The translations under genes were made by a program, and so were the position numbers. From an uncultured Prevotella sp. (GTDB taxonomy: Bacteria; Bacteroidota; Bacteroidia; Bacteroidales; Bacteroidaceae), in NCBI GenBank assembly GCA_946612625.1, contig CAMOEW010000001.1, positions 62,001-126,000 of the forward strand: DNA of 64,000 nucleotides, given 5' to 3'. This document shows, piece by piece, positions 43,822 to 51,551 of this stretch. The notes beneath the pieces were generated by a model that worked only from the letters and a program-made list of their open reading frames with translations, did no database searches and was not told the origin of the DNA. The stretch's first letter is position 1. Every line of letters starts with the position of its first letter.

Positions 43822-44082
43822 TTACTTTGTCCGATGCTTGCTGACATAGTCAGCTATCGAGGCTACGCTCTTGAATATTGCCTTTCCTTCGGCTGGATTG
43901 GAAAGCTTTATTCCATAGCTCTTCTCCATGAGCACGATGAGTTCGAGAGCATCGATACTGTCGAGCCCCAGACCCGCATCTCCGAATAGAGGTGCTTCGG
44001 CATCTATCTCGTCGGGTGTCATCTCTTCAAGGTTCAAAACGTCGATTATCTTCTCTTTCAGTTCCAATATCAATTCTTCCAT
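43822..44082 (-). CDS. Acyl carrier protein C of polyene locus
   Basis: An 86-residue ACP: GLGLDSIDALELIVLM, with Ser at about residue 40 in DSI. It lies between the two fused ketosynthase genes and is likely the chain-elongation ACP. Confidence 0.92.
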   Translation of the reverse strand: MEELILELKEKIIDVLNLEEMTPDEIDAEAPLFGDAGLGLDSIDALELIVLMEKSYGIKLSNPAEGKAIFKSVASIADYVSKHRTK

Positions 44083-44095
44083 GTCGTTTTGTTTA

Positions 44096-45811
44096 TTATA
44101 AAGTTTCTGTTATATAAATGTCAGCTACGAAGTTGTTGTCGTCTGTACAGTCAATCCACCCCGTTATCATGCTCCGCGTTGACTGGTCGAGGAAAGATGC
44201 TTCAACCAGCATGCCCATCTGCTGCTCATCACGCTCAGGCAAGATGTAGAACGCTGTCTCTCCATAATAGCTGTTCCTCATGGCTATTTCGCCTGTTACG
44301 ATATTCGGCAGTGTATAGACAAAAACGGATGGGCTCGGATAGAAATTGTCGGCAGCAATCGTTTCCAGATATTTTCTGTCGGAAATTATCGACGACGACC
44401 TGTTAAACAATATCACCGCCCTGTCATCACGCCCGCGGAATCTGTCGCCCCCCTCTGCTTCGAGAAGAAGTTCCGAGGCAATGAACCCAAGTCGGCACAG
44501 AGTGTCCATCTTGTAGAACTTGGGATAGTCAATACCATATTTCTTATATAATGATGTTAGCATACGGCTGCCTGTACCTTCTATATCTATTTTTCTGCCG
44601 TCAACCGTGACTTCATTCACGGTAACTGTAACACGATGTGAAATTCTGAAGGCTGAAGCTGCAGGCGGATTATCATCTGAGTGCTGCACGAATGTGGTGT
44701 TGTAACAACGAGCGGAAACAACGGCATTGCAGCCGCCAAAGCCAGAAATCATCTTCAAGAATGCCTCTTTGTTGGTATTCAAGCAGTCTTTCACCACCTT
44801 TATCTTGCCTGAAACTCCACAATCATCAAAGCCTCTTGTCGGCAATATCACATTATTCTCAATCGCTTTCATTGACAATAATGTCTCCAATACTCCCGCC
44901 GCACCAAGAGTATGCCCGAAATAACCCTTATAGGCATTGACAGGAACGGTATTGAGAGCTGCCCTTTCTATTGCCACCGATTCCATCTGGTCGTTAAACA
45001 TCGTGGCCGTTCCATGGGCATTGATGAATGCCAAGGAATCTGCCGACAAACCATCCATAGCCGCCGATATAGCCTTGTAGGCCCCTTCTGCATTCTTAGA
45101 AGGTGAGCTAATATGATAGGCATCATTCCTTACTACGCCTGTTTCGATAGCCCACACAGATTTGCACTGAGGTGCAGTGCGGCTGAGAATTATAGTGGCT
45201 GCACTCTCTCCGAGATTCAGCCCCGTGCGCTCCAAGTCAAACGGACGGCACTGCTCTGCCGACACTGCCTTGAGCGACTGGAACCCTGATACCACGAAAC
45301 GTCCGATAATATCAGCCCCACATACTACCGCCTGGTCGTAATGTCCTGACTCCAACAGTCGCTTTGCGATGATTACGGCAGAAAGACCGGAGACACATGC
45401 ATTGCAGACTACAATCGGTTTAGTGGTGAATCCGAGAAAGCGAGAAATCTTCATTGCGCTCATACCCGGCAACTCTGCTTCCGGACAGGCGTCTTTATCA
45501 CTGAGCAGTTCAATATTGCCTTTGGTTGTTGCAAGTATAAGAACCACCCTGTCGGCTGTCACATCTACAGACGAGTTGTCGATAGCACGTCTGACAGAGG
45601 CTATCACCATTTGCTCGTACTGCGTGAACCCTTCCATAAAAATGTTCTGTCGCTGAACGTCGCTCAACAACGATGCACAGAAAGGCTCCGGCAATTGCCA
45701 GTGACCATTATAAGTAGTGAGTGCAGAATGTCCGGCAGCTACAGCCCGAAAATTCTGTTCTGTCGTATCACCCAAAGGCGACAGGATATTGTCGGATATT
45801 TTATATACCAT
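44096..45811 (-). CDS. Ketosynthase with C-terminal ketosynthase-like half (KS-2)
   Basis: A 571-residue beta-ketoacyl-ACP synthase. Catalytic residues: VCNACVSGLSA (Cys about 139), NAHGTATMFND and GYFGHTLGAAG, the last with GYF in place of the usual KSM. After the KS fold (to about 385) comes a ~185-residue extension whose second half (ILFNRSSSIISD, FVYTLPNIVTGEIAMRN) resembles the Cys-less KS half also seen in KS-3. Only the two neighbouring KS genes in this locus have this extension; KS-1 does not. Confidence 0.88.
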   Translation of the reverse strand: MVYKISDNILSPLGDTTEQNFRAVAAGHSALTTYNGHWQLPEPFCASLLSDVQRQNIFMEGFTQYEQMVIASVRRAIDNSSVDVTADRVVLILATTKGNIELLSDKDACPEAELPGMSAMKISRFLGFTTKPIVVCNACVSGLSAVIIAKRLLESGHYDQAVVCGADIIGRFVVSGFQSLKAVSAEQCRPFDLERTGLNLGESAATIILSRTAPQCKSVWAIETGVVRNDAYHISSPSKNAEGAYKAISAAMDGLSADSLAFINAHGTATMFNDQMESVAIERAALNTVPVNAYKGYFGHTLGAAGVLETLLSMKAIENNVILPTRGFDDCGVSGKIKVVKDCLNTNKEAFLKMISGFGGCNAVVSARCYNTTFVQHSDDNPPAASAFRISHRVTVTVNEVTVDGRKIDIEGTGSRMLTSLYKKYGIDYPKFYKMDTLCRLGFIASELLLEAEGGDRFRGRDDRAVILFNRSSSIISDRKYLETIAADNFYPSPSVFVYTLPNIVTGEIAMRNSYYGETAFYILPERDEQQMGMLVEASFLDQSTRSMITGWIDCTDDNNFVADIYITETL

Positions 45812-45820
45812 TGCTTTAAT

Positions 45821-46237
45821 TCATACTCCCCACCGTTTCCGCCATTCCATAAAGAAGTCGGGACTATAAAGCACGAGTTTGTAATCACGATCCATAAACA
45901 CCTGAACAGAATGTCCGGTGGCGATTAGGCTCTCATCGGCAGTATCGTGGATCTCATAGTCGAACACCACCTTCGCAGCTTCTGAAGGACGGTAAATGAT
46001 ATCTACTCTCGGACGCATTCCATATCTTATCGGCTTCTTGTAATGGAAGGTAAGCTCAACTATAGGAGCAAAATAACCATGGTCGAAATATCCCATATAT
46101 GTCAGTCCATACTTCTCGCCGAACACTTCGCGGGCATCCTCGAAATATAACGGATATGCTCCATGCCACACAACCCCCATCGAATCCACCTCACTGAATC
46201 TTACGTCAAATTCCTTTGATGCTCTTAGTTCATTCAT
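45821..46237 (-). CDS. Acyl-ACP/CoA thioesterase, hot-dog fold (ApeK-like)
   Basis: A 138-residue 4-hydroxybenzoyl-CoA thioesterase-family protein: FSEVDSMGVVWHGAYPLYFEDARE (about 13-36), with the Asp and the H/Y positions of the YbgC-type active site, then ELTFHYKKPIRYG. It probably releases the finished chain or proofreads ACP-bound acyl groups. It overlaps the dehydratase gene by 8 bases. Confidence 0.88.
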   Translation of the reverse strand: MNELRASKEFDVRFSEVDSMGVVWHGAYPLYFEDAREVFGEKYGLTYMGYFDHGYFAPIVELTFHYKKPIRYGMRPRVDIIYRPSEAAKVVFDYEIHDTADESLIATGHSVQVFMDRDYKLVLYSPDFFMEWRKRWGV

Positions 46238-46703
46238 CTGCTCGTTCCTCCCTGACAGCTATTTTCATTTCAGTCTTTGCAATCACTTTGCCGTTACATT
46301 CTACAGTTGCATTAGCCAGCGTCATGCCAAACACCTCTTCGCTGACGTCAACGGTAGTGGTAATGCGGTCGCCAACCATAGGCAGAGATAATACTTCCAA
46401 GTTCCTGATGGCACCTATGTATCCTATATTGATTATATTGTTCTTCAGTATGTATTTATTCACATAACCGAGACGTGCAGCACATGTTTGTGCAATATTT
46501 TCTATCAATCCCGAAGCACTGAACAGCCCGTCGTCGGTAAAGATATTGTCTTCGCCGACAATAGTCTCGGTGACTGTGCGCCTCATGTCAAAATGAGTCA
46601 GCCGACCTATCATCACAAACGGCTCCTGTTGCGGCAGTAGCTCGTGAATATCAATTGCCATGAGGAATTCACTCGAAGGCTTCTTCATATCTGTCTCCGT
46701 CAT
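46230..46703 (-). CDS. ApeP-like 3-hydroxyacyl-ACP dehydratase
   Basis: A 157-residue hot-dog protein with LLPQQEPFVMIGRLTHF (near residue 22) and FSASGLIENIAQTCAARLGY (about 61-80), as in ApeP. It lacks the FabZ-type HFPGxP His and instead has the LIENIAQT helix with an acidic residue. Together with the FabZ-like gene at 33671 it gives the two dehydratases typical of aryl polyene clusters. It overlaps the LpxL-like gene by 4 bases. Confidence 0.88.
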   Translation of the reverse strand: MTETDMKKPSSEFLMAIDIHELLPQQEPFVMIGRLTHFDMRRTVTETIVGEDNIFTDDGLFSASGLIENIAQTCAARLGYVNKYILKNNIINIGYIGAIRNLEVLSLPMVGDRITTTVDVSEEVFGMTLANATVECNGKVIAKTEMKIAVREERADE

Positions 46704-47581
46704 ATCCAGAATTCAAAATAGTTATACCATTGGGTTGGATACTTAATCACCATTCGCTCCAGTTCGTAAACATATTCTTGCGACAACTGGCTAATCTGCT
46801 CCTTGCGGGATGCCTGCTTGTCATAATGCAAAGGCTTGGCGTAAATTTTGTATTTCTTTGCCGACGTCTTCATGACATTGACAGCAATCACGTCGAGTCC
46901 TCGCATGGCAGCGACACGGAACGGCCCTTCGGGAAACAAAGCCCAACGGCAGAGAAAGATGTGTCTCAGTGTTTTCTGCGAACCCAGGATTCTGTCAGCC
47001 GGCATGCTCACTATCTCACCACGCTGCAATGCTCCGTCGATTAGGAACAAATGGCTCATATCGTCACTTACGGGTATCATGCGCACATGGGTTCCTGCAA
47101 ACATCTTATTGCGGTTTTTTATCACCGACGCCTTCTCGTTTCCAAAGACAAGAGCGTTCAACGGCTTTGACTCCATAGCGAGTGAATATCCGGCAATCTC
47201 ATAATTACCAACATGAGCACTAAGTTGAACAAAGCCTTCGGGCTTTGATGCCAAACTCTGAAAATACTCCTCCCCCTCAATATCCACGCTGAACCGCTTG
47301 CCGGCATACATGGCAAACCTGTCAATCACCACCTGGCTGAACATACAGTGATTAAGGTATGTCTTCCATAACGACTGTAGCACCGAATCGCCGAAACGCT
47401 CGCGGAACACGCGGTATATAATGCCAAAACTGGGACGTAACAGGAGGCATACAGGCACAATAAACACAGCTGAAAAGACGTAAAGCACCCTCACATCAAC
47501 TACGCGCAATATGCTAATAAGCCACCGGTGCATCCTGCTGTTTCCGTAGGTTGTTCCTGCCCATTGCCTTGCCTCTGCCAT
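46700..47581 (-). CDS. LpxL/HtrB-like lipid acyltransferase (ApeL-like)
   Basis: A 293-residue membrane-associated acyltransferase. A hydrophobic N-terminal segment (about 30-50) precedes the catalytic HxxxxxE box, SAHVGNYEIAGYSLAM (about 140-155), with later FPEGPFRVA. It resembles lipid A late acyltransferases; such genes occur in aryl polyene clusters. The acceptor in this system is unknown. The stop overlaps the dehydratase start. Confidence 0.88.
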   Translation of the reverse strand: MAEARQWAGTTYGNSRMHRWLISILRVVDVRVLYVFSAVFIVPVCLLLRPSFGIIYRVFRERFGDSVLQSLWKTYLNHCMFSQVVIDRFAMYAGKRFSVDIEGEEYFQSLASKPEGFVQLSAHVGNYEIAGYSLAMESKPLNALVFGNEKASVIKNRNKMFAGTHVRMIPVSDDMSHLFLIDGALQRGEIVSMPADRILGSQKTLRHIFLCRWALFPEGPFRVAAMRGLDVIAVNVMKTSAKKYKIYAKPLHYDKQASRKEQISQLSQEYVYELERMVIKYPTQWYNYFEFWI

Positions 47582-47591
47582 TATCCCCTGC

Positions 47592-48695
47592 TCATCTTAA
47601 CTTACAAACTATAATGGAATGTCCCTGCCCGAGGTTGTCATGAATAGTCTCAATCTCAAGCCCTGCCTTCACAATGCAACTTTCCATATCCTCAGTGTTG
47701 TACATCTTCGAGTTACCGTTGGCTATCGCAGTAAAATAGAGACTGGTCATTGTAAGGCAGAATGCTGCCGTCTCAAAACGTTGCCGGTCCCATAACGTCT
47801 CCATGATATAGATACGTGTATCTTCATTCATTGCAGCTTTGGCTCTTTGCAGTATGCCAACAATCTCGTCCATACTAAAGCAGTCGAGAAACTGGCTCAT
47901 CCAGATGGCATCGAGCCCGCCCTCACGCAATGGAAACTTGGCTTTCTCGTCAAGCAAGTTGATTCCATATCCGTCGATACGGTCGGCACCGTTTTTGCCA
48001 TTCACGTTGTCGAGCATCATATCAATCTGCTGCGGAAGGTCGAGAACAGTTACGCGTACATCTTTATTATATGCCACACACTGTAGTGCCCACTTGCCGG
48101 TATTACCGCCCACGTCGTAGAGCGAACGGACACGGTGCTCATCGAAGATAATCTTCAGTGCCTCGGGAAACGATGAGTCGCTGTAGAAATGATCGAATCC
48201 GAACCAGCTCTTCTGCACATGCTCCGGCAGTTGCGAAAGCCCCTCATATACTGTAGGCCATGAGCCGAAATGTTTCAGGCCTTCCGGCTTGCCATTGACA
48301 AGCGACTCTTCAAGCCGGAACCACCCTTCGTAGTTCACGTCGTGGCTGAAGTCGATATTCACCCTCGTGGCAGGGTCGTTAAGCAAGAACCATCCGGTTT
48401 TTGATATCGTAAACCGGTCGGTTTCGGTATCAATAAGCAGTGTTCCTATGCAGAGCGATGCCTCAAGCAGACACTTCACGGCATAGTCAGACAGTCCTGT
48501 CCGCCCTACAATTTCTTCCCTCGTCAGTCCGTCGCGTGAGTCGCGTATCATGTCGAGGATTCCAAACTTTACCATTAGGCGTGATACCTGAAAGACGACG
48601 GGCCCCCACGCTATGAACTCAGCAAGCCGCTGAGCATCAAGGGCAGAAAGCGTTTCTGCAGTATATTTCTTCTTTAATGCCGGAGATAGTTTCAT
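47592..48695 (-). CDS. SAM-dependent O-methyltransferase (ApeB-like)
   Basis: A 367-residue methyltransferase of the acetylserotonin/caffeate O-methyltransferase type. A winged-helix dimerisation region (about 30-110, with LTREEIVGRTGLSDYAVK) is followed by the SAM site YDVGGNTGKWALQC (near 192) and VTVLDLPQQID. The usual catalytic His region reads WMSQFLDCFSMDE. Probably methylates the aromatic head group. It overlaps KS-1 by 4 bases. Confidence 0.88.
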   Translation of the reverse strand: MKLSPALKKKYTAETLSALDAQRLAEFIAWGPVVFQVSRLMVKFGILDMIRDSRDGLTREEIVGRTGLSDYAVKCLLEASLCIGTLLIDTETDRFTISKTGWFLLNDPATRVNIDFSHDVNYEGWFRLEESLVNGKPEGLKHFGSWPTVYEGLSQLPEHVQKSWFGFDHFYSDSSFPEALKIIFDEHRVRSLYDVGGNTGKWALQCVAYNKDVRVTVLDLPQQIDMMLDNVNGKNGADRIDGYGINLLDEKAKFPLREGGLDAIWMSQFLDCFSMDEIVGILQRAKAAMNEDTRIYIMETLWDRQRFETAAFCLTMTSLYFTAIANGNSKMYNTEDMESCIVKAGLEIETIHDNLGQGHSIIVCKLR

Positions 48696-49918
48696 AGTAC
48701 CTTCTTTATTACAAGTGCAGAGTTTGTGCCTCCGAATCCAAAAGAATTACTCAGTACGGTATTTACTTCAGTTTCTATGGTATGTGTGGCTATGTTCAGT
48801 GTCTCGGAATATTCGTCGGGGTTCTCAAAATTGATATTCGGTGCAACAAAGTTATTCTGCATCATAATGATACTGTACACTATCTCGCTGGCGCCTGCCA
48901 TCCAGCATTCATGTCCCGTCATCGACTTTGTAGAACTAATCAAGGCGCGCTGTCCATGGAAGAGCCTGTTCAAGGCAATGGCCTCGTACATATCGCCCTG
49001 ATGGGTACTTGTAGCATGTGCGTTGATATAATCGATCTCGGCAATCTCTATGCCTGCATCCTTGATAGCCCTCGACATTGCCTTTACGCTGCCATCGTCG
49101 CTTGGCTCAGAGATGCCACCTCCGTTGCTTGAGAATCCGTAGCCTATCACTTCGGCAAGAATGTTGGCTCCCCGAGCCAGGGCATGCTCGTAGTCTTCAA
49201 CCACAAGCGCAGCTGCTCCGCCACTCGGAATCAGGCCGTCGCGGTCGCGGTCGAACGGGCGGCTTGCCTTCTCAGGCTCGTCCATTCTTATGGAAAAAGC
49301 TCCGAGGGCATCAAACGATGCCATTGAATAGTAGTTGGTCTCCTGAGCACCTCCACAGAGCACCATATCCTGCAAGCCTTGTTTGATGAGCATATATGCC
49401 AGTCCTATTGAATGACTGCCGCTGGCACATGCGGCACTGACGGTGAAGTTGACACCGCGAAGATGGAAGATTGTGCTCAGGTTCATGTTCACCGTAGAGT
49501 TCATCGACTGGAATATCAGTCCATAGCCCAACATGGCAGAGTCGTGTTTTTCATCCATAATCTTCGACGACTCGATGACAGGTTTTGCCGACGAGTCGTT
49601 ACCAAAGATGCATCCCACTTCGTTCTCACGCAAGTATTCGTCACCGATGCCCGCCTCAGCAAAAGCCTGACGGCTCGCCATATATGCATACTGTGCCTCT
49701 TCCGACATTCCTGCACGTGTGTGGCGGTCGAGCATCTGCTTTGTTATGACTGGAGTCTCAACTATTCCGGTAAGGCCGGAACGGTATCCGTACTCTAAAC
49801 GTTCGGGCTGCATACCGATTCCCGACTTGCCGTTAAAAAGCGATTCTTTTACTGTAGCTATATCATTCCCCAGACAGGACCAGATACCTGTTCCTGTAAT
49901 CACTACTCTTCTCTTCAT
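48692..49918 (-). CDS. Beta-ketoacyl-ACP synthase (KS-1, ApeO-like)
   Basis: A 408-residue single-domain FabB/FabF-like ketosynthase and the first gene of the locus. Cys164 in SAACASGSHSI, His301 in NAHATSTHQGD and His336 in STKSMTGHECWMAG form a complete triad. It has no C-terminal extension, unlike KS-2 and KS-3. It starts 30 bases after the -7 box of the main promoter and overlaps the methyltransferase gene by 4 bases. Confidence 0.92.
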   Translation of the reverse strand: MKRRVVITGTGIWSCLGNDIATVKESLFNGKSGIGMQPERLEYGYRSGLTGIVETPVITKQMLDRHTRAGMSEEAQYAYMASRQAFAEAGIGDEYLRENEVGCIFGNDSSAKPVIESSKIMDEKHDSAMLGYGLIFQSMNSTVNMNLSTIFHLRGVNFTVSAACASGSHSIGLAYMLIKQGLQDMVLCGGAQETNYYSMASFDALGAFSIRMDEPEKASRPFDRDRDGLIPSGGAAALVVEDYEHALARGANILAEVIGYGFSSNGGGISEPSDDGSVKAMSRAIKDAGIEIAEIDYINAHATSTHQGDMYEAIALNRLFHGQRALISSTKSMTGHECWMAGASEIVYSIIMMQNNFVAPNINFENPDEYSETLNIATHTIETEVNTVLSNSFGFGGTNSALVIKKVL

Positions 49919-49947
49919 TTTGATTATTGGAACTGTTATTTAGTTTG

Positions 49948-49978
49948 CAAAGATAACAATATTTTCTTAAACAGCAAA
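49948..49978 (-). promoter_or_regulatory. Main promoter of the polyene locus
   Basis: On the minus strand, TTTG (49975-49978), 19 bases, TATCTTTG (49948-49955), a full consensus match. Repeat array 3 begins 51 bases beyond the -33 box. Confidence 0.88.
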
Positions 49979-50029
49979 TATTTTTTTGCAATTTCACCAA
50001 ATTACGAGTAAACGACAGTATTGCCGTTT

Positions 50030-50190
50030 CTGAATTGCTGTCGCTCCGAACGACGGCATTTCCGCGATTTCAGAATTCCCGTCGCTCCGGACTACGGCAT
50101 TTCCGCGATTTCAGAATTCCTGTCGCTCCGAACGACGGCATTTCCGCGATTTCAGGATTCCCATCGCTCCGGACGACGGCATTTCCGCAG
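50030..50190. repeat. 41-bp tandem repeat array 3 (4 units)
   Basis: Units start at 50030, 50071, 50112 and 50153 (exactly 41 bp). They are the most uniform of the three arrays: CAGAATTC, CGTCGCTCCGGACGACGG-like core, CATTTCCGCGATTT. The central stem is shorter here (GTCG/CGAC). The array lies between the main polyene promoter and the end of the upstream LruC gene at 50205. Confidence 0.9.
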
Positions 50191-50204
50191 TCACGTTACA
50201 AATA

Positions 50205-51467
50205 TTACTCGAAACACATCATGGGAGATGGGAACAAATACCAGTCCAGACTTTTGTTTCTGTCGGCAGCCCATTCGCCAAAGGCATGTCCACGCACCTG
50301 ATATGCACCCGAGAGCACATTATCCTTAAGCAGTCCGATGGAATTAGCTTCAAGCGGATATGCAAAATCAGCCATAGGCACCTTCAGTCCCCACGGAATC
50401 GATGTATATGATGTGTTGTCGCCTGTGTCACGCAAGATTTTATTCGTGCGGTACTGGCCAGTATGCGTTTCCCATATACCTCCGTTGAACTCTGTCAGTA
50501 TGAATGGATCGAGCGATTCGATAGAGAAATTGTTGAGCACGGCTTTGTTCTTGAACCTCACAATGTAAGTCACTTCCTTCGGTGCCAGCAGAACATAATT
50601 GTCTGAGTTTGCACGCCTGGTGTTGATATACTGCACCACGATGCCCTGGCCGTTTTCGCGCTGTTTGTTGTTCATCACCCAGTGGGCATCCTCGAAGAGA
50701 CGGATTGCAGCCTCGCCATGCAGTCCCATCTGAAGATTGTTTGTATTGTCGATAAACCTGAGCATGAGTGGGTAAGGCTGACCGAAAGACTGTCCGTCGC
50801 TCGTTACCACACTCTCAACGTCATAGTAAGAGCATCCGACGATATTGATTGCCGCTGCAATCTGCCTTGTTGCCCCTACGGCTGCAAGCTTGACATTAAT
50901 ACGGCGTTCCAGTTCATCGTCGCCCGGCTCGACCCTGATGCGAAGCACACAGTCGTTCATATCCAAATCGCCGATGTCAGGATAGTTCTCCTCGAAGCAG
51001 TAGCTGTATGTAACCCATTTGAACTGTGGATTGCCCTGGAGTCTCGTGCCACCGGTAAAGCCAACATTGCGGTCGGCAGCCTTGAATTCCTTCAGCGTGG
51101 AAGTATTATTGCTGTTCTGCTGCACAGCGTAGAAGGTGTCCATCCACTTAGGTGCATAAAAGAAAAGCGTTACACTCCGCCCTTGGACCACAGAGTCTTC
51201 TGCCAGTATCTCTGCTTTTCCCGTGGTAGGATTGGCATTAAGCACCTGCACCTTTACCGCCTCTCCGTCGGTTCCGTTAGCCTGAATGCTAACGCTCCGT
51301 CCGGTTGTAAGATTCCAGGTGTGCAAGGCATCCACGGTTGACAGTGGCGCAGTCTCTTTAAGGTGTTGTTCATAGGCAATCGGGTCGAACAGATTTTTGG
51401 GTTTGCAAGAGGCTGCCACGGCAAGTATGGCAATGGCTGCGCAAAGATTGATTATCTGGCTTTTCAT
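50205..51467 (-). CDS. LruC-domain lipoprotein 1
   Basis: A 420-residue lipoprotein (lipobox AVAASCKPKN, Cys at about 21). Early residues (KNLFDPIAYEQHLKETAPL) match the mature start of the second LruC protein upstream (NYFDPTTQQQEFNANF). The LruC signature is FEENYPDIGDLDMNDCVLRI (about 158-177), a Ca-binding-like D/N-rich loop before a beta domain. It ends SLDWYLFPSPMMCFE. LruC proteins are surface lipoproteins of unknown role. A 13-bp hairpin separates it from the next gene. Confidence 0.82.
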   Translation of the reverse strand: MKSQIINLCAAIAILAVAASCKPKNLFDPIAYEQHLKETAPLSTVDALHTWNLTTGRSVSIQANGTDGEAVKVQVLNANPTTGKAEILAEDSVVQGRSVTLFFYAPKWMDTFYAVQQNSNNTSTLKEFKAADRNVGFTGGTRLQGNPQFKWVTYSYCFEENYPDIGDLDMNDCVLRIRVEPGDDELERRINVKLAAVGATRQIAAAINIVGCSYYDVESVVTSDGQSFGQPYPLMLRFIDNTNNLQMGLHGEAAIRLFEDAHWVMNNKQRENGQGIVVQYINTRRANSDNYVLLAPKEVTYIVRFKNKAVLNNFSIESLDPFILTEFNGGIWETHTGQYRTNKILRDTGDNTSYTSIPWGLKVPMADFAYPLEANSIGLLKDNVLSGAYQVRGHAFGEWAADRNKSLDWYLFPSPMMCFE

Positions 51468-51494
51468 AACAGTCTGGTTTCTTCGATTTTACGA

Positions 51495-51527
51495 AGAGAG
51501 ACATCTGTACGAGGCAGATGTCTCTCT
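51495..51527. terminator. Perfect 13-bp intercistronic hairpin
   Basis: AGAGAGACATCTG pairs fully with CAGATGTCTCTCT around a 7-base loop, between the two LruC genes. On the minus strand it is followed by TCGTAAAA, not a T-run, so it may be an RNA-processing or stabilising element rather than a full terminator. Confidence 0.6.
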
Positions 51528-51551
51528 ATTATAATGTCAGCATATCGCTGT

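Noticed and set aside
27849..49918. Flexirubin-type dialkylresorcinol cluster
   Set aside because: No DarB-like KAS III or DarA-like gene was seen; the KS set and fusions fit the aryl polyene type better.
1684..50190. CRISPR arrays
   Set aside because: The repeats are head-to-tail with no unique spacers, and no cas genes are present.
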